Below are positions 9,213 through 20,624 of a stretch of DNA of 64,000 nucleotides, in pieces. Below the pieces are notes generated by a model. That model did not search any database. It saw only the letters and a program-made list of their open reading frames with translations, and had not been told where the DNA came from. The position numbers and the translations under genes are program-made. Origin of the DNA: Bernardetia sp. ABR2-2B (GTDB lineage: Bacteria > Bacteroidota > Bacteroidia > Cytophagales > Bernardetiaceae); NCBI RefSeq assembly GCF_037126435.1, contig NZ_CP147020.1, positions 496,001-560,000 on the forward strand, in the 5' to 3' direction. The stretch's first letter is position 1; every line of letters starts with the position of its first letter.

Positions 9213-9830
9213 CTATAGTATGCTCAAAAAATTCTTCAAAAGCTCTTCACCAGCTTCTGCGCTTTTTTCTGGGTGAAATTGTGCTGCATAAAAATTATCC
9301 TTTTGTAAAGCAGCCGAAAAAGGCAGAATATAATCACAAGTAGCGACAGTATCTTTACATAGTTCTGCATAATAAGTATGTACAAAGTAGAATTGAGAAG
9401 GCGAATCATTCCCTTTCACTTTGTCAAACAAATTACTATCAAACAATTCTCCTTTTAAATCTTGCGTTGTATTCCAACCCATGTGAGGAACTTTATCAGT
9501 CGAATCAGTTGGTTTAAATTCTTTTACGTTTACATCAAAAATTCCTAGTCCTTTTGTGTTTCCTTCTTCTGTATGTGAGCAAAGAAGCTGCATTCCAAGA
9601 CAAATTCCCAAAACTGGCTGTTTTAATGTAGGAATAAAGGTATCTAAATCTGCATTTTTGAGTTGTTGCATAGCAGATTCTGCATGACCAACCCCTGGAA
9701 AAATAACTTTGTCAGCCGAACGCAAAATTTCTTTATCTGCGCTTACCACTGCATTAATTCCCAAACGCTGCAAAGCAAAATCGACAGAGCGAATATTACC
9801 AGCTTTATAATCTATGATTACTATTTTCAT
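9213..9830 (-). CDS. hisH: Imidazole glycerol phosphate synthase, glutaminase subunit
   Basis: Class I glutamine amidotransferase (205 aa) that supplies ammonia to HisF for closing the imidazole ring in histidine synthesis and releasing AICAR. Visible: N-terminal IVIIDYKAGNIRSVDFAL, oxyanion strand GVGHAE, nucleophile elbow GICLGMQLL (Cys about residue 76), and the C-terminal catalytic pair in QFHPEKS (about 188-194). Length and motif order are normal. It is not in a his operon here: lon lies upstream and unknown genes downstream, so hisF and the rest must be elsewhere. Its AICAR by-product is the substrate of PurH, also in this window but far away. Confidence 0.95.
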   Translation of the reverse strand: MKIVIIDYKAGNIRSVDFALQRLGINAVVSADKEILRSADKVIFPGVGHAESAMQQLKNADLDTFIPTLKQPVLGICLGMQLLCSHTEEGNTKGLGIFDVNVKEFKPTDSTDKVPHMGWNTTQDLKGELFDSNLFDKVKGNDSPSQFYFVHTYYAELCKDTVATCDYILPFSAALQKDNFYAAQFHPEKSAEAGEELLKNFLSIL

Positions 9831-9840
9831 AAATAAAAAT

Positions 9841-9920
9841 AGTCGCTCGTGAGGACACGAGCAACGGTTAAATTTTAATAAAATATATCTCTACCATTGC
9901 TCGTGTCCTCACGAGCAATA
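9841..9920. repeat. REP-like inverted pair, family 1, copies B and C
   Basis: Two palindromes in inverse orientation: GTCGCTCGTGAGGACACGAG followed by CAACGG (9842-9867) and CCATTGCTCGTGTCCTCACG followed by AGCAA (9894-9918). Each has a 7-bp stem GCTCGTG/CACGAGC with a 4-base loop; about 27 AT-rich bases separate them. The arrangement (two facing REPs) is repeated at 59819-59904. It sits between the lon stop (9938) and the hisH start (9830), both minus strand, and may also attenuate or terminate lon mRNA. Confidence 0.75.
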
Positions 9921-9937
9921 TAATTTAAAAAATAAAA

Positions 9938-12484
9938 TTAAACTCCTACACTTCCACTTTTTCCTTTCGATGGATTTGTTGGAATAACTCTAATTTTTTT
10001 AGTTTCTTTATCCGACTTATTTTTTTGTTTTTCCTCTTGTATTTCTAAAGGTCTAGCTGTTTTGTCTTTTTCTTTTACTAAAGCCAATTTCAAAACTTCT
10101 CCTGCTCTTTCTACAAAATGAAATTTCAAACCTTTGATATAATGTTCTTCAATTTCCTCAATATCTTTCTGATTGCGTTTGCTCATCAAGATTTCATTGA
10201 TTCCTGCACGTTTGGCAGCTAATATTTTTTCTTTGATTCCACCAACAGGCAGCACTTTGCCGTGCAGAGTTATTTCTCCAGTCATTGCTAACTGATTCTT
10301 AACTCTTCTACGAGAATAAGCAGAAACCATAGCTGTAAGCATCGTAATACCAGCCGAAGGGCCATCTTTTGGAACTGCACCAGCAGGAACGTGAACATGC
10401 AAATCGTATTGGTCAAAAAGCTTGTGGTCAATATTCCATTCTTCTGCATTAGCTCTCAAGTAAGAAAGTGCTGCACTGACAGATTCTTTCATTACATCTC
10501 CCAAGCGTCCAGAAAGCGTAGTTCTGCCTTTTCCTTTACTCAAACTCACTTCAATAGACAAAATTTCGCCTCCATATTGAGTCCAAGCTAATCCTGTCGC
10601 TACGCCTACTGTTTCGTTTTCTTCAAAAAGTTCTTTATCAAAAGAAGGCTTACCCAATATTCTTTCTACTTCTTTTGGTGTAATTTTCTTTTGATATTCT
10701 TCTTCCATCGCTACCGATTTGGCGACACTTCTGCAAAGTGATGCAATCTGTCTTTCCAAACTTCTGACACCTGATTCTCTTGTATAACCTTCTACTACAA
10801 AACGTAATGTTTCGACAGTAAAACTAATATCCTTTGCTTGTAATCCGTGATTTTTTCTTTGCTTGGCAATCAAATGACGTTTGGCAATTTCTATTTTTTC
10901 TTCAATCGTATAGCCAGAAACTTGAATAATTTCCATTCTATCACGCAGCGCAGGTTGGATAGTATCCAATGAATTTGCTGTTGCAATGAATAAAACTTTA
11001 GACAAATCATATTCTGTTTCTAAATAATTATCTACAAACGTATCATTTTGTTCTGGGTCTAAAACCTCTAACAAAGCTGATGAAGGGTCGCCTCTAAAAT
11101 CACTACTTACTTTATCAATTTCATCAAGCACAAAAACAGGGTTTGAAGAACCTGCTTTTTTTACGTTTTGCATAATTTTCCCTGGCATTGCACCAATATA
11201 AGTACGACGGTGTCCTCTAATTTCAGACTCATCATGCATTCCACCTAGCGAAATACGCATATATTTTCTACCTAATGCTTTTGCAATAGATTTTCCTAAA
11301 GAAGTTTTGCCAACCCCCGGAGGACCATAAAGACACAAAATAGGACTATCTAATGAGTTTTTAAGTTTCAGAACAGCTAAGTATTCCAAAATACGCTGCT
11401 TGATTTTTTCTAAACCATAATGCTCTTTATCTAATATTTTTTTTGCATTCTTTAGGTCTAAGTGGTCTTTTGTCGTAAACTGCCAAGGCAAATCCAACAT
11501 AAATTCCAAATAAGAAAGCGTGATAGAATAATCAGGCGCAGCAGGATTCATACGAGCAAAACGATCGACTTCTTTTAAGAAAAACTCTTTTGTCTCTTCA
11601 CTCCACTCTTTTTTCTCTGCTTTTTTGTGCAGTTTATTTATGTCTTTATCATTTTCATCACCTATTTCATCTTGCAATGTTTTGATTTGTTGGCGAAGAA
11701 AATATTCTTTTTGTTGTTGGTCTAAATCCGAATTTGTTTTGTCTTTTATATCACTTTTAAGTTCTAAAAGCTGAATTTCTTTGTGCATAATCTTCAAAAG
11801 CTGTACAGCTCTATCGATTACTTTTGGAAGTTCTAAAAGTCTTTGTTTTTCTTTTACTTCTACATTTGTGTTTGCAGACAGAAAATTGACTAAAAAATTA
11901 GGGCTTTCAATATTCTCTAAAGCAATTTGAGCTTCTGGTGGAATATCTGTACTCAAATGTAAAATCTTAAAAGCAGCTTCTTTTATAGATTCGATTAAAG
12001 CTTCTTTTTTGCGTTCATTATTTTTCTTACTCGGAGAGCTATCTAATGATATATCTGTCAAATAAGTTGCTTTTCCAATCAAAAACGGCTCTTCCTGTAC
12101 AATATCGTGAAGCTCAAAACGCTGCTTACCTTGTACAATAATTGTGGTATTGCCATCAGGCATCGTAATTTTCTTGACAATTTTTGCAACTGTTCCTATC
12201 GAATGTAAATCCGATTTTTGAGGCTCATCTTCTCCTAAATTCTTTTGAGAAACTACCCCAATATAACTTTCGTTTCTGTGTGCTTTTTTGATTAAGCGCA
12301 AAGATTTTTCACGCCCAACAGTAATAGGCATAATAATCCCTGGAAACAGAACAGTATTTCGGACAGGTAAAATAAATAATTCTTCAGGCAGATCATCTTC
12401 TAATTCACGAGCTGCATTTTCTAATTCTTCCAAATCTATTTGAGGAATATCGTCTTCGGTAAAAGGAACTTTTATATTTTTCAA
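9938..12484 (-). CDS. lon: ATP-dependent protease Lon
   Basis: Cytoplasmic AAA+ serine protease (848 aa) degrading misfolded and regulatory proteins. N-terminal substrate-binding domain ([19 protein letters not shown] at about 35-55), coiled-coil linker ([19 protein letters not shown]), AAA+ module with Walker [10 protein letters not shown] near 390, Walker [10 protein letters not shown], and C-terminal protease with DGPSAGITM (catalytic Ser about 710) and [14 protein letters not shown] (catalytic Lys about 752). The C-terminus carries a Lys-rich tail typical of Bacteroidota homologues. ATG start. Monocistronic by appearance; the facing REP pair lies just past its stop. Confidence 0.97.
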   Translation of the reverse strand: MKNIKVPFTEDDIPQIDLEELENAARELEDDLPEELFILPVRNTVLFPGIIMPITVGREKSLRLIKKAHRNESYIGVVSQKNLGEDEPQKSDLHSIGTVAKIVKKITMPDGNTTIIVQGKQRFELHDIVQEEPFLIGKATYLTDISLDSSPSKKNNERKKEALIESIKEAAFKILHLSTDIPPEAQIALENIESPNFLVNFLSANTNVEVKEKQRLLELPKVIDRAVQLLKIMHKEIQLLELKSDIKDKTNSDLDQQQKEYFLRQQIKTLQDEIGDENDKDINKLHKKAEKKEWSEETKEFFLKEVDRFARMNPAAPDYSITLSYLEFMLDLPWQFTTKDHLDLKNAKKILDKEHYGLEKIKQRILEYLAVLKLKNSLDSPILCLYGPPGVGKTSLGKSIAKALGRKYMRISLGGMHDESEIRGHRRTYIGAMPGKIMQNVKKAGSSNPVFVLDEIDKVSSDFRGDPSSALLEVLDPEQNDTFVDNYLETEYDLSKVLFIATANSLDTIQPALRDRMEIIQVSGYTIEEKIEIAKRHLIAKQRKNHGLQAKDISFTVETLRFVVEGYTRESGVRSLERQIASLCRSVAKSVAMEEEYQKKITPKEVERILGKPSFDKELFEENETVGVATGLAWTQYGGEILSIEVSLSKGKGRTTLSGRLGDVMKESVSAALSYLRANAEEWNIDHKLFDQYDLHVHVPAGAVPKDGPSAGITMLTAMVSAYSRRRVKNQLAMTGEITLHGKVLPVGGIKEKILAAKRAGINEILMSKRNQKDIEEIEEHYIKGLKFHFVERAGEVLKLALVKEKDKTARPLEIQEEKQKNKSDKETKKIRVIPTNPSKGKSGSVGV

Positions 12485-14701
<2,217 letters not shown>

Positions 14702-14746
14702 ACTTCATCTTTGTTAGTATTTTTATCAAAAATAAATTAGATAAAG

Positions 14747-14778
14747 AAACAGATAATTTTACGATTATCTGTTTTTTT
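14747..14778 (+). terminator. Terminator of the ABC-F gene
   Basis: Perfect 11-bp stem AAACAGATAAT / ATTATCTGTTT (14747-14757, 14764-14774) with a 6-nt loop and a run of T on the plus side. It ends at the stop codon of the convergent receptor gene (14777), so it may be shared. Confidence 0.75.
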
Positions 14779-16048
14779 ATTTATCCTTTATTTCTTCTAT
14801 CTCTTCTTCCTGTTCGTCTTTTTTAATGACTTTTTGTTCTGTATAACGGTCATTTAGTGAGACAGCGCATAATAAAAGATAAAAAACTGTACCGAGTTCC
14901 ATACCATGTTTGGTAATAAAAGTAGTATCTACAATTCCGAAAGATTTCAAGACAGCTAATAAAATTCCGATAGAAAAAAGATATGAACCAGAAACTACGA
15001 AACGAGAAAAAGCATATCCTCTAGCACGAGTAATAACAGCAGTGTAAAAAATTAAAATTGCAGCAATAAGAGCATTTACAACTACAATTTGGGTAAGAAG
15101 ATTGTAATAACCTATAAAAACAATACTTGCAACAATACCAGCAATGAGAGAGCAAAGCTGCATCAATTTTTGTAAAGTAGGAGCATGTTTTTTTGTCAGA
15201 AGAAAAAGCTGTGTAAAATTAAGAGCTGAAACTGTCAAGACGCCAATACTAAAAGGTAATGCTTGATTTCCCCAATCAGGAGCTGTAGCCCACAAATACT
15301 GAAAAGCATAACCGTTCAGAACAGATAAAAAAAGTGCTGCTGAAAGAACTAGCATTGCATAATACAAATAAGAACGGGTTTTGAGAAGACTTCCAATTAG
15401 AAAACTATACGCTGCCAAAACCATAAACACACCAAAAAGCCCTCCAAAAACAAGCTGTTCACCTAGTATCTCTTCAAATAAACTACTCTCATTCCAAAGC
15501 TTTACAGAAACCTGCAAACTTCCATTTGTTTTGATACGAAAGTAATAAGAAACACTATCCTTAGAAACTGGAATTTTGAAAATTAGATTGTGATAATTAA
15601 TATCTCTCTGATAAAACGGAAGCAAATCACCACTATGCTTGACTTGCCAAGAATCAGAAATTGTATCTTTATAAAAAAGTGAAACACTATCTAATAATGG
15701 ATATTCTAATTCTAAATAAAAAATCTTATTTTCTACGTGAGGAGGAATTTTGACACGTATCCATTTAGCATTTTCTTCAAAGCCAAGGTTCAAATACGAA
15801 GATTTTACAGGAACAAAATCTTTATTTCGCTTTTCTACCTCATGAATAGTTAATTCTTTGTTTTTATTCTTTATATCTTTTAATATTTCTAAATCAACTC
15901 GCTTACCTTCTTGCTGTGCATGTTCATGAGCAGTTTCATTTTGAGCAAAAACAATCATAGAATTTCCTACAATAAAAAATAAGAAAAACCACAAACGAAT
16001 ATAATAGAAAGTTTTATTTTTGAGTTTTTGCAAAGTAAGAAGAAACAA
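14777..16048 (-). CDS. 7TMR-DISM membrane receptor without output domain
   Basis: About 423 residues. After a signal peptide ending at VFAQ there is an extracytoplasmic jelly-roll of the 7TMR-DISMED2 type (NLGFEENAKWIRVKI, FYLELEYPLLDSVSLFY, YYFRIKTNGS), then seven hydrophobic segments (from about residue 200 to 395) of the 7TMR-DISM_7TM type. Such proteins usually end in a histidine kinase, GGDEF or HTH domain; here the chain stops after a short charged tail (KDEQEEEIEEIKDK), so signalling would need a partner. No ATG: TTG 16048 directly abuts the stop of a 31-codon small frame; an alternative TTG (LQKLKNKTF) lies about 15 bp inside. Confidence 0.8.
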   Translation of the reverse strand: MFLLTLQKLKNKTFYYIRLWFFLFFIVGNSMIVFAQNETAHEHAQQEGKRVDLEILKDIKNKNKELTIHEVEKRNKDFVPVKSSYLNLGFEENAKWIRVKIPPHVENKIFYLELEYPLLDSVSLFYKDTISDSWQVKHSGDLLPFYQRDINYHNLIFKIPVSKDSVSYYFRIKTNGSLQVSVKLWNESSLFEEILGEQLVFGGLFGVFMVLAAYSFLIGSLLKTRSYLYYAMLVLSAALFLSVLNGYAFQYLWATAPDWGNQALPFSIGVLTVSALNFTQLFLLTKKHAPTLQKLMQLCSLIAGIVASIVFIGYYNLLTQIVVVNALIAAILIFYTAVITRARGYAFSRFVVSGSYLFSIGILLAVLKSFGIVDTTFITKHGMELGTVFYLLLCAVSLNDRYTEQKVIKKDEQEEEIEEIKDK

Positions 16049-16144
16049 TTATTTGTGTGTAGGATTTTGTAAAAAGTCTTTTACCCAACCTTTAAGATTT
16101 CGAAAACTATCTTTGATTGAGTATAACTTTATTAAAAAACGCAT
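16049..16144 (-). CDS. Possible 31-residue small protein
   Basis: ATG at 16144 opens MRFLIKLYSIKDSFRNLKGW and about ten further residues, ending in TAA at 16049-16051. The next base begins the TTG start of the 7TMR-DISM gene (TAATTG), an arrangement suggesting translational coupling. Mixed basic/hydrophobic composition; no family recognised. Could equally be chance, since the region is short. Confidence 0.3.
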   Translation of the reverse strand: MRFLIKLYSIKDSFRNLKGWVKDFLQNPTHK

Positions 16145-16232
16145 TTTTTTCTCACAAAACAAAACGTAACTTACAAATAGTTACTAAAAAACGACTAATC
16201 AAATCGAAAAAATCATTTTATAATCTTGTTCA

Positions 16233-16922
16233 ATGTTAGCAAAAACACAAGGAGTAGTTTTAGGATTTACTAGATACAGCGAGACTTCTATCATTTGCCG
16301 AATTTTCACTAAAGAATTTGGTCTCAATTCTTATATCATAAATGGAGTACGGCAAAAAAGTAAAACAAGCGCACGAAAAATGGCACTTTATCAGCCACTT
16401 ACTATTTTAGATTTAGTTATTTATTACAAAGAAAATAAAGGACTTTTACGTATTTCAGATTCTTCTATCGAACATCCTTTTAGAAGTCTTCCCTTTGAGC
16501 CAAAAAAATCAAGTATTGCTCTTTTTATTACTGAAATTCTTAGAAAAGCCTTACAAGAAGAAGGGCAAAGTGAAGAGTTATTTACTTTTCTGACCGAAAG
16601 TATTATTTTTTTAGATAATGTAGAGGAGGAATACGAAAATTTTCATATTCAATTTTTATTAAAACTAATTCCCTTTTTAGGTTTTGGAATAGAATCAGCA
16701 GAAGAGTTTTTTCAATTGGAAGTTCCTCAATTCGAAGTCAATAAAATGACAACTGATTATGTAAATGCACTTATGAAGTTAGAATATTCTGATTACTTGC
16801 CGATGAATGGAAAAATGAGAAGAATGTTTTTATATTGGATTTTGGCTTTTTATAGAAATCATTTAGAAGATTTTGGATATATTCGTTCGCTAACTGTTTT
16901 GAAAGAAATTTTTGAAGAGTAA
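16233..16922 (+). CDS. recO: DNA repair protein RecO
   Basis: RecFOR-pathway protein (229 aa) that helps RecR load RecA onto SSB-coated DNA. N-terminal OB-fold pattern: MLAKTQGVVLGFTRYSETSI, then RIFTKEFG and YIINGVRQKSKT (about 25-48), LTILDLVIYYKENKG; the remaining helical domain includes ALFITEILRKALQEEG. No zinc-finger cysteines are visible. Start ATG 16233. A TATCTTTG (-7 like) at 16108-16115 lies 118 bp upstream. The length fits the short RecO of Bacteroidota. Confidence 0.88.
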   Translation: MLAKTQGVVLGFTRYSETSIICRIFTKEFGLNSYIINGVRQKSKTSARKMALYQPLTILDLVIYYKENKGLLRISDSSIEHPFRSLPFEPKKSSIALFITEILRKALQEEGQSEELFTFLTESIIFLDNVEEEYENFHIQFLLKLIPFLGFGIESAEEFFQLEVPQFEVNKMTTDYVNALMKLEYSDYLPMNGKMRRMFLYWILAFYRNHLEDFGYIRSLTVLKEIFEE

Positions 16923-17000
16923 TTATTGGGGAACTAGGAAATGGGAGTTGGGAATGAGATAGTTTCAAAATTTCATTTTGTGTTAGTATTTAATTCTAAT

Positions 17001-17104
17001 TTCTAAAATCTGACTTCTAAATTTATTTCAGTCATCAGTAAATTTCAATGACTCTAAATTTGTATTCATTCTACCTTCTAAAATCTGACTTCTAAATTTA
17101 TTTC
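17001..17104 (+). repeat. 29-bp direct repeat upstream of the kinase-fold gene
   Basis: TTCTAAAATCTGACTTCTAA plus ATTTATTTC occurs exactly twice, at 17001-17029 and 17076-17104, the second ending one base before ATG 17106. Low-complexity intergenic repeat; a role is not apparent. Confidence 0.6.
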
Positions 17105-17105
17105 T

Positions 17106-18122
17106 ATGACTTTAATAAAAAAGAAAAAAATAATCTATCCTATCAATGAACCATTGCGTAAATTTTTGATAGAATATAAAAAAGAAATTGATATTCCTGT
17201 TTCATACTCCGACCTTTCTCGTTATAACAGTTCTATAAATTTGTATGACAAAAAAGGAGAAGATACCCTTTGGCTAACTGTTTTTTATGCCTCAGAAGAT
17301 ATGAGAGAAATTTATCATGGCTTAAAGAAAATTTATGCTATGCTAAAAGCAGATGGCGACCTTTCGGTAATGGAACATTTGTATATCGATAGAGTAGATT
17401 TGTGTTCGTATGGAAATACAAAGCCATTTCGTATCAGAATCGTAAATCAAATCAATGATAATTTTGATTATTATTATATCAAACAAGCTGATGCTTCTCG
17501 TGTCTATGGATTAGAATTGGAAGATATGATTTCGCCCAATAGAATAAATTATCTTGTTCATAATCAAACACTTATAGAAGAACATATTGCAGGAATACCA
17601 GGGTATCAGTTTATAAAAGAAAGATTAGAAGATTTAGAATTTAATAAAATTCGTTTGGCAAAAGAGTTTGTAAAGTTTAATGAGCGTTGTTTTGTTCGTC
17701 TTTTGGGAGATATGCATTCCAATAATTTTGTGATTGATATTACACCTGATTTTGAGGAAGTACATTATCGAATCCGTGCCATAGATTTTGACCAGCAGTC
17801 TTTTGAAGGGCGTAGAATTGTTTATATGCCTCAATATTTCAAAGAAAATAATCCGATTATTCAGTTGGGAATTGATATGATGACACCAGAAACTGTTCAG
17901 CAGTATCAAAAAGAAGAGCGTTCACTTATGGCACAACGAATAAAAGCATCGTTACATTCAGTAAAAGATTTATTAAAAGCGATGCGAAAAGAACCTATTT
18001 CGCCAAAAGAAAATGTAATTCAGCTTAGAGAGGAACTAGCTGACTTTTATAAAAACGATAAATTTTTGAAAGCAAGAAATATGGGAAGTGTTTTGCAAAC
18101 TAGCTTGGAAATGCTTTTTTAA
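17106..18122 (+). CDS. Kinase-fold protein (APH/HipA-like catalytic motifs), unknown substrate
   Basis: 338 residues, soluble. The C-terminal half carries LLGDMHSNNFVID (about 199-212) and, some 20 residues later, RAIDFDQQSF: the spacing and residues match the catalytic loop (D-x-H-x-x-N) and metal-binding D-F-D of aminoglycoside-phosphotransferase/HipA-type kinases. The N-terminal part contains YYYIKQADASRVYGLELEDM, possibly the lobe with the ATP-binding Lys. No close family recognised, so substrate (small molecule or protein) is open. ATG 17106. Its last 27 codons are duplicated in partial copies at 18665-18711 and 20541-20619, and it lacks its own terminator, which appears displaced to 20625; see findings. 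Confidence 0.7.
   Translation: MTLIKKKKIIYPINEPLRKFLIEYKKEIDIPVSYSDLSRYNSSINLYDKKGEDTLWLTVFYASEDMREIYHGLKKIYAMLKADGDLSVMEHLYIDRVDLCSYGNTKPFRIRIVNQINDNFDYYYIKQADASRVYGLELEDMISPNRINYLVHNQTLIEEHIAGIPGYQFIKERLEDLEFNKIRLAKEFVKFNERCFVRLLGDMHSNNFVIDITPDFEEVHYRIRAIDFDQQSFEGRRIVYMPQYFKENNPIIQLGIDMMTPETVQQYQKEERSLMAQRIKASLHSVKDLLKAMRKEPISPKENVIQLREELADFYKNDKFLKARNMGSVLQTSLEMLF
18051..18121 (+). repeat. 3'-end repeat, copy 1 (in the intact gene)
   Basis: End of the kinase-fold gene, encoding FYKNDKFLKARNMGSVLQTS LEMLF and TAA. Copy 2 (18665-18711) and copy 3 (20541-20619) repeat part or all of this segment in direct orientation. Confidence 0.8.
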
Positions 18123-18158
18123 AAGGTTTTGTTTGTTTGTATTAAAACTTATAGAAAG

Positions 18159-18668
18159 ATGATTAAAAATTTTGGAATGAAAGAAAGTATCTTTTTTCAT
18201 TTAACTTACGAGAAAGAAGAACATGAATTTGGTTTTCTTTCATTGATAATAAATAACGAAGAAATATTGAATTTAGAAGGAAATTTTAGTTTTTTATGTG
18301 TCGATTTGGAATGCTTCTATTATGATAATTCATCTGCATATAAAGACAATTTTTTCTGGCAGAAAACAGAGAAAGAAATTATTGAGTCTTGGAATTTATT
18401 CTTCAATTCTAGAACCTTGGAAGAAATAGATAGACCTGAAGTTTGGGCTTTTAATGATAACTTTTGTCGTGTTAAGTTGCCGTTAGATAGTACCTTCTTT
18501 GATGAGTTTGTTTTTATAGGTTACAGAGATGATGAAGGCTTCTTTCATATCAAAATGTGGGAAAAATTTAATGCTCAATATGTCAAGGATTATAGTGTCT
18601 CATTTGAGGAGTTTAAGAAATTAGCTAACGAAATAAGTGAGTTTTTAAGAATTGAAATTTTAGATTAG
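18159..18668 (+). CDS. Unknown soluble acidic protein (cargo of the 3'-end hot spot)
   Basis: Begins at ATG 18159 or 18177 (a TTG frame opens at 18129); 169 or 163 residues, acidic, aromatic-rich, no signal or membrane segment. Visible stretches: FGFLSLIINNEEILNLEG, SFLCVDLECFYYDN, PEVWAFNDNFCRVKLPL, FEEFKKLANEISEFLRI. The size, acidity and central W/F-rich beta pattern recall bacterial immunity proteins against polymorphic toxins, but I cannot assign a family. It lies between copy 1 and copy 2 of the kinase gene 3'-end repeat, so it is probably acquired cargo. Confidence 0.6.
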   Translation: MIKNFGMKESIFFHLTYEKEEHEFGFLSLIINNEEILNLEGNFSFLCVDLECFYYDNSSAYKDNFFWQKTEKEIIESWNLFFNSRTLEEIDRPEVWAFNDNFCRVKLPLDSTFFDEFVFIGYRDDEGFFHIKMWEKFNAQYVKDYSVSFEEFKKLANEISEFLRIEILD

Positions 18669-18711
18669 AAATATCAAAGGGTTTACAAACTAGCTTGGAA
18701 ATGCTTTTTTG
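18665..18711 (+). repeat. 3'-end repeat, copy 2
   Basis: CAAACTAGCTTGGAAATGCT followed by TTTTT (from 18686) is identical to copy 1; AGAAATAT further left also matches, with a shortened middle. In the original frame it would read LQTSLEMLF and then TGA. No gene of its own. Confidence 0.75.
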
Positions 18712-18728
18712 AATTAAAAAATCAAAAT

Positions 18729-19067
18729 ATGAGAAATAGAGTAATAGTAGTTCCATTTAATAAAGAAGAGGAAGAAAAGTTAGAATACGGTGGTTTTGAT
18801 GATTTGAAACTCATAACCTTAGATATTGTGCAGTTTGACATAGATTATTTATGTCATTCTCAAATATTAGATTCCATAAGTGAAATTAGTGGTGTCATGA
18901 TTGACGATTATGAGATAGAAGCCATATATGATAAAAATTCTTTAGAAAAATCATTAGCCTTTCTTGAAGATTTTAATTCACTGAGAAAATGGTCATTAGT
19001 AGAAAAATTAATTGCTTTATTTAGGGAAGCTATAAACAGAAATACAGGAATTCATTTTATTTTTTGA
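18729..19067 (+). CDS. Unknown small acidic protein
   Basis: 112 residues from ATG 18729, no signal peptide. Starts RNRVIVVPFNKEEEEKLEYG, followed by DLKLITLDIVQFDIDYLCHS and a helical C-terminus (RKWSLVEKLIALFREAINR). Not recognised. It lies 18 bp after copy 2 of the kinase 3'-end repeat and 41 bp before a secreted-protein gene on the same strand, so it may be co-transcribed with it. Possibly an immunity-like or accessory protein; this is only a guess from size and context. Confidence 0.55.
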   Translation: MRNRVIVVPFNKEEEEKLEYGGFDDLKLITLDIVQFDIDYLCHSQILDSISEISGVMIDDYEIEAIYDKNSLEKSLAFLEDFNSLRKWSLVEKLIALFREAINRNTGIHFIF

Positions 19068-19108
19068 GAAAAAACATTCAACTTATCACAAGATAATATT
19101 TCAAAACC

Positions 19109-20539
19109 ATGTTCCTCATCCGTATTATTTTATCCATTTTATTTTTGACTATTTCTAACTTTGTATTAGCCAATGGAGGTTCTATTGATGGTAGTAGATT
19201 CAAAAAAACAGGTAATATCAGGCTATTACAAAATGCTGATATTGAGCTTGTAAAGGAAGATTTATTTATAAAAGTAATAAATGACACAACATTTTTTGAA
19301 GTTCATTATTTTTTGAAGAACAACGGAAAAACACAACAAGTACATTATGGATTTCCTATAGATTTGTACGCTGGTGGATTAGGAACAGATGATTATGGAG
19401 TTCCATTTTATATTGTACCTTATTACGATTTCAGAAAATACGTACCTTACTTTGAACCTTATTTTAATGGAAAACATGAAGAAATAGTTTTTTGGAAACA
19501 AGAAAAAGCATATAAAGCAAATGTCTATGAAGGAGCTAGTCCTTATAGAAATGAGATAGTAAAAGATGTTCCAGTAGATAGATTATGGTATGCTTTAAAA
19601 TTAGACTTTGAAAAAGATAGTACACAAGAACTGACAATAAAGTATGCTGTTTTGAATAGAAAAGTAGGTCGTCATGGAGGAGATATGGGTTTTCTTCCTC
19701 GTACCACAAAACGTTACTTTGTATATGATTTATTTCCTTCAAGTAGTTGGTCAGATGGAATTGTTGGAAACTTTTCTTTAAAAATAGATTTATCAGACCT
19801 AAAAAGCCACGATTGCGAATATAAAATAGAAGGTTTAGAAAATCTTGATAAGAATGAAAATGAGATTTATAGTTTTAAGCAAGAAGATTTTGATTTAAAA
19901 AAACGCTCTTATATTGGAGTTACTTATGACAATACTAGACGATTTAATGCTTGGTTTTGGCAAAGGTATGGTGTAGGAGTAGCAGCAATAGACTCTGTTG
20001 CTTCTTCAGCTGAGAATGCAAATTATTTGATAGATAATAATCCAAATACAGTTTGGAAAGGCAAAGAAGGAGACTGGATAAAGATTTTTACTAAAAAAAG
20101 AGTTGAAACATCTATGATAAGACATAGAGAATATAAATATTATATTTTACCTAAAGGTATTGTTTTCTTGAATGGCGATTACTCTTCCAAAGAAGCATTT
20201 GACGAAAATGGACAAATAAAATCAATGTATATGAAGGCGAATAACATACAGATAAAAGAACCAAATAGATTTTTAAAAAATGACACCTTACGTATTCATC
20301 GTAAATTACTTCATTTACCTCCTTCACACTATTTCTTAGAAGGAAATGATATTTATGAAGTTTTAGAAAGTCCGACTAGATATAGTTTTTTCTATATTCC
20401 TATGTATAGTTCAGCAAGTATCAGCTACGACACATTTTTTGAAGTCATAGAAATTCAAGTAGCAAAATCTACAGACTCAACAAAAGAAATATCTATTTCT
20501 GATTTGTATGTTTTTGGAGAATGGAGGTATGTAAAGTGA
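19109..20539 (+). CDS. Secreted protein with NADase-type glycan-binding (discoidin-like) domain
   Basis: 476 residues; signal peptide (IILSILFLTISNFVLA, cut before NGGS). The N-terminal half, including NADIELVKEDLFIKVINDTT FFEVHYFLKN (broken for length), looks like a DUF4424-type beta domain. The C-terminal part has SSAENANYLIDNNPNTVWKG ...DWIKIF and ends ISDLYVFGEW, the pattern of the discoidin-like NADase-type glycan-binding fold. No catalytic motif or T9SS tail. Its stop TGA (20537) abuts copy 3 of the kinase 3'-end repeat. Probably periplasmic or surface-exposed glycan binder; assignment of both domains is by eye. Confidence 0.6.
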   Translation: MFLIRIILSILFLTISNFVLANGGSIDGSRFKKTGNIRLLQNADIELVKEDLFIKVINDTTFFEVHYFLKNNGKTQQVHYGFPIDLYAGGLGTDDYGVPFYIVPYYDFRKYVPYFEPYFNGKHEEIVFWKQEKAYKANVYEGASPYRNEIVKDVPVDRLWYALKLDFEKDSTQELTIKYAVLNRKVGRHGGDMGFLPRTTKRYFVYDLFPSSSWSDGIVGNFSLKIDLSDLKSHDCEYKIEGLENLDKNENEIYSFKQEDFDLKKRSYIGVTYDNTRRFNAWFWQRYGVGVAAIDSVASSAENANYLIDNNPNTVWKGKEGDWIKIFTKKRVETSMIRHREYKYYILPKGIVFLNGDYSSKEAFDENGQIKSMYMKANNIQIKEPNRFLKNDTLRIHRKLLHLPPSHYFLEGNDIYEVLESPTRYSFFYIPMYSSASISYDTFFEVIEIQVAKSTDSTKEISISDLYVFGEWRYVK

Positions 20540-20540
20540 T

Positions 20541-20619
20541 TTTTTATAAAAATGATAAGTTTTTGAAAGCTAGAAATATGGGAGGAGTTTTACAGGCTAG
20601 TTTGGAAATGCTTTTTTAG
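20541..20619 (+). repeat. 3'-end repeat, copy 3, possibly the displaced original gene end
   Basis: About 87% identical to copy 1 over 79 bp, and in frame it reads FYKNDKFLKARNMGGVLQAS LEMLF, then TAG. Most differences are synonymous (AAC/AAT, AAA/AAG, GCA/GCT, TTG/TTA, CAA/CAG, AGC/AGT), so both copies diverged as coding DNA. No start codon or gene body precedes it. Followed directly by a terminator. Confidence 0.78.
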
Positions 20620-20624
20620 ATAAA

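Noticed and set aside
9213-9830. Histidine biosynthesis operon around hisH
   Set aside because: Flanking genes are lon and unknown small membrane proteins; no other his gene is present in the window.
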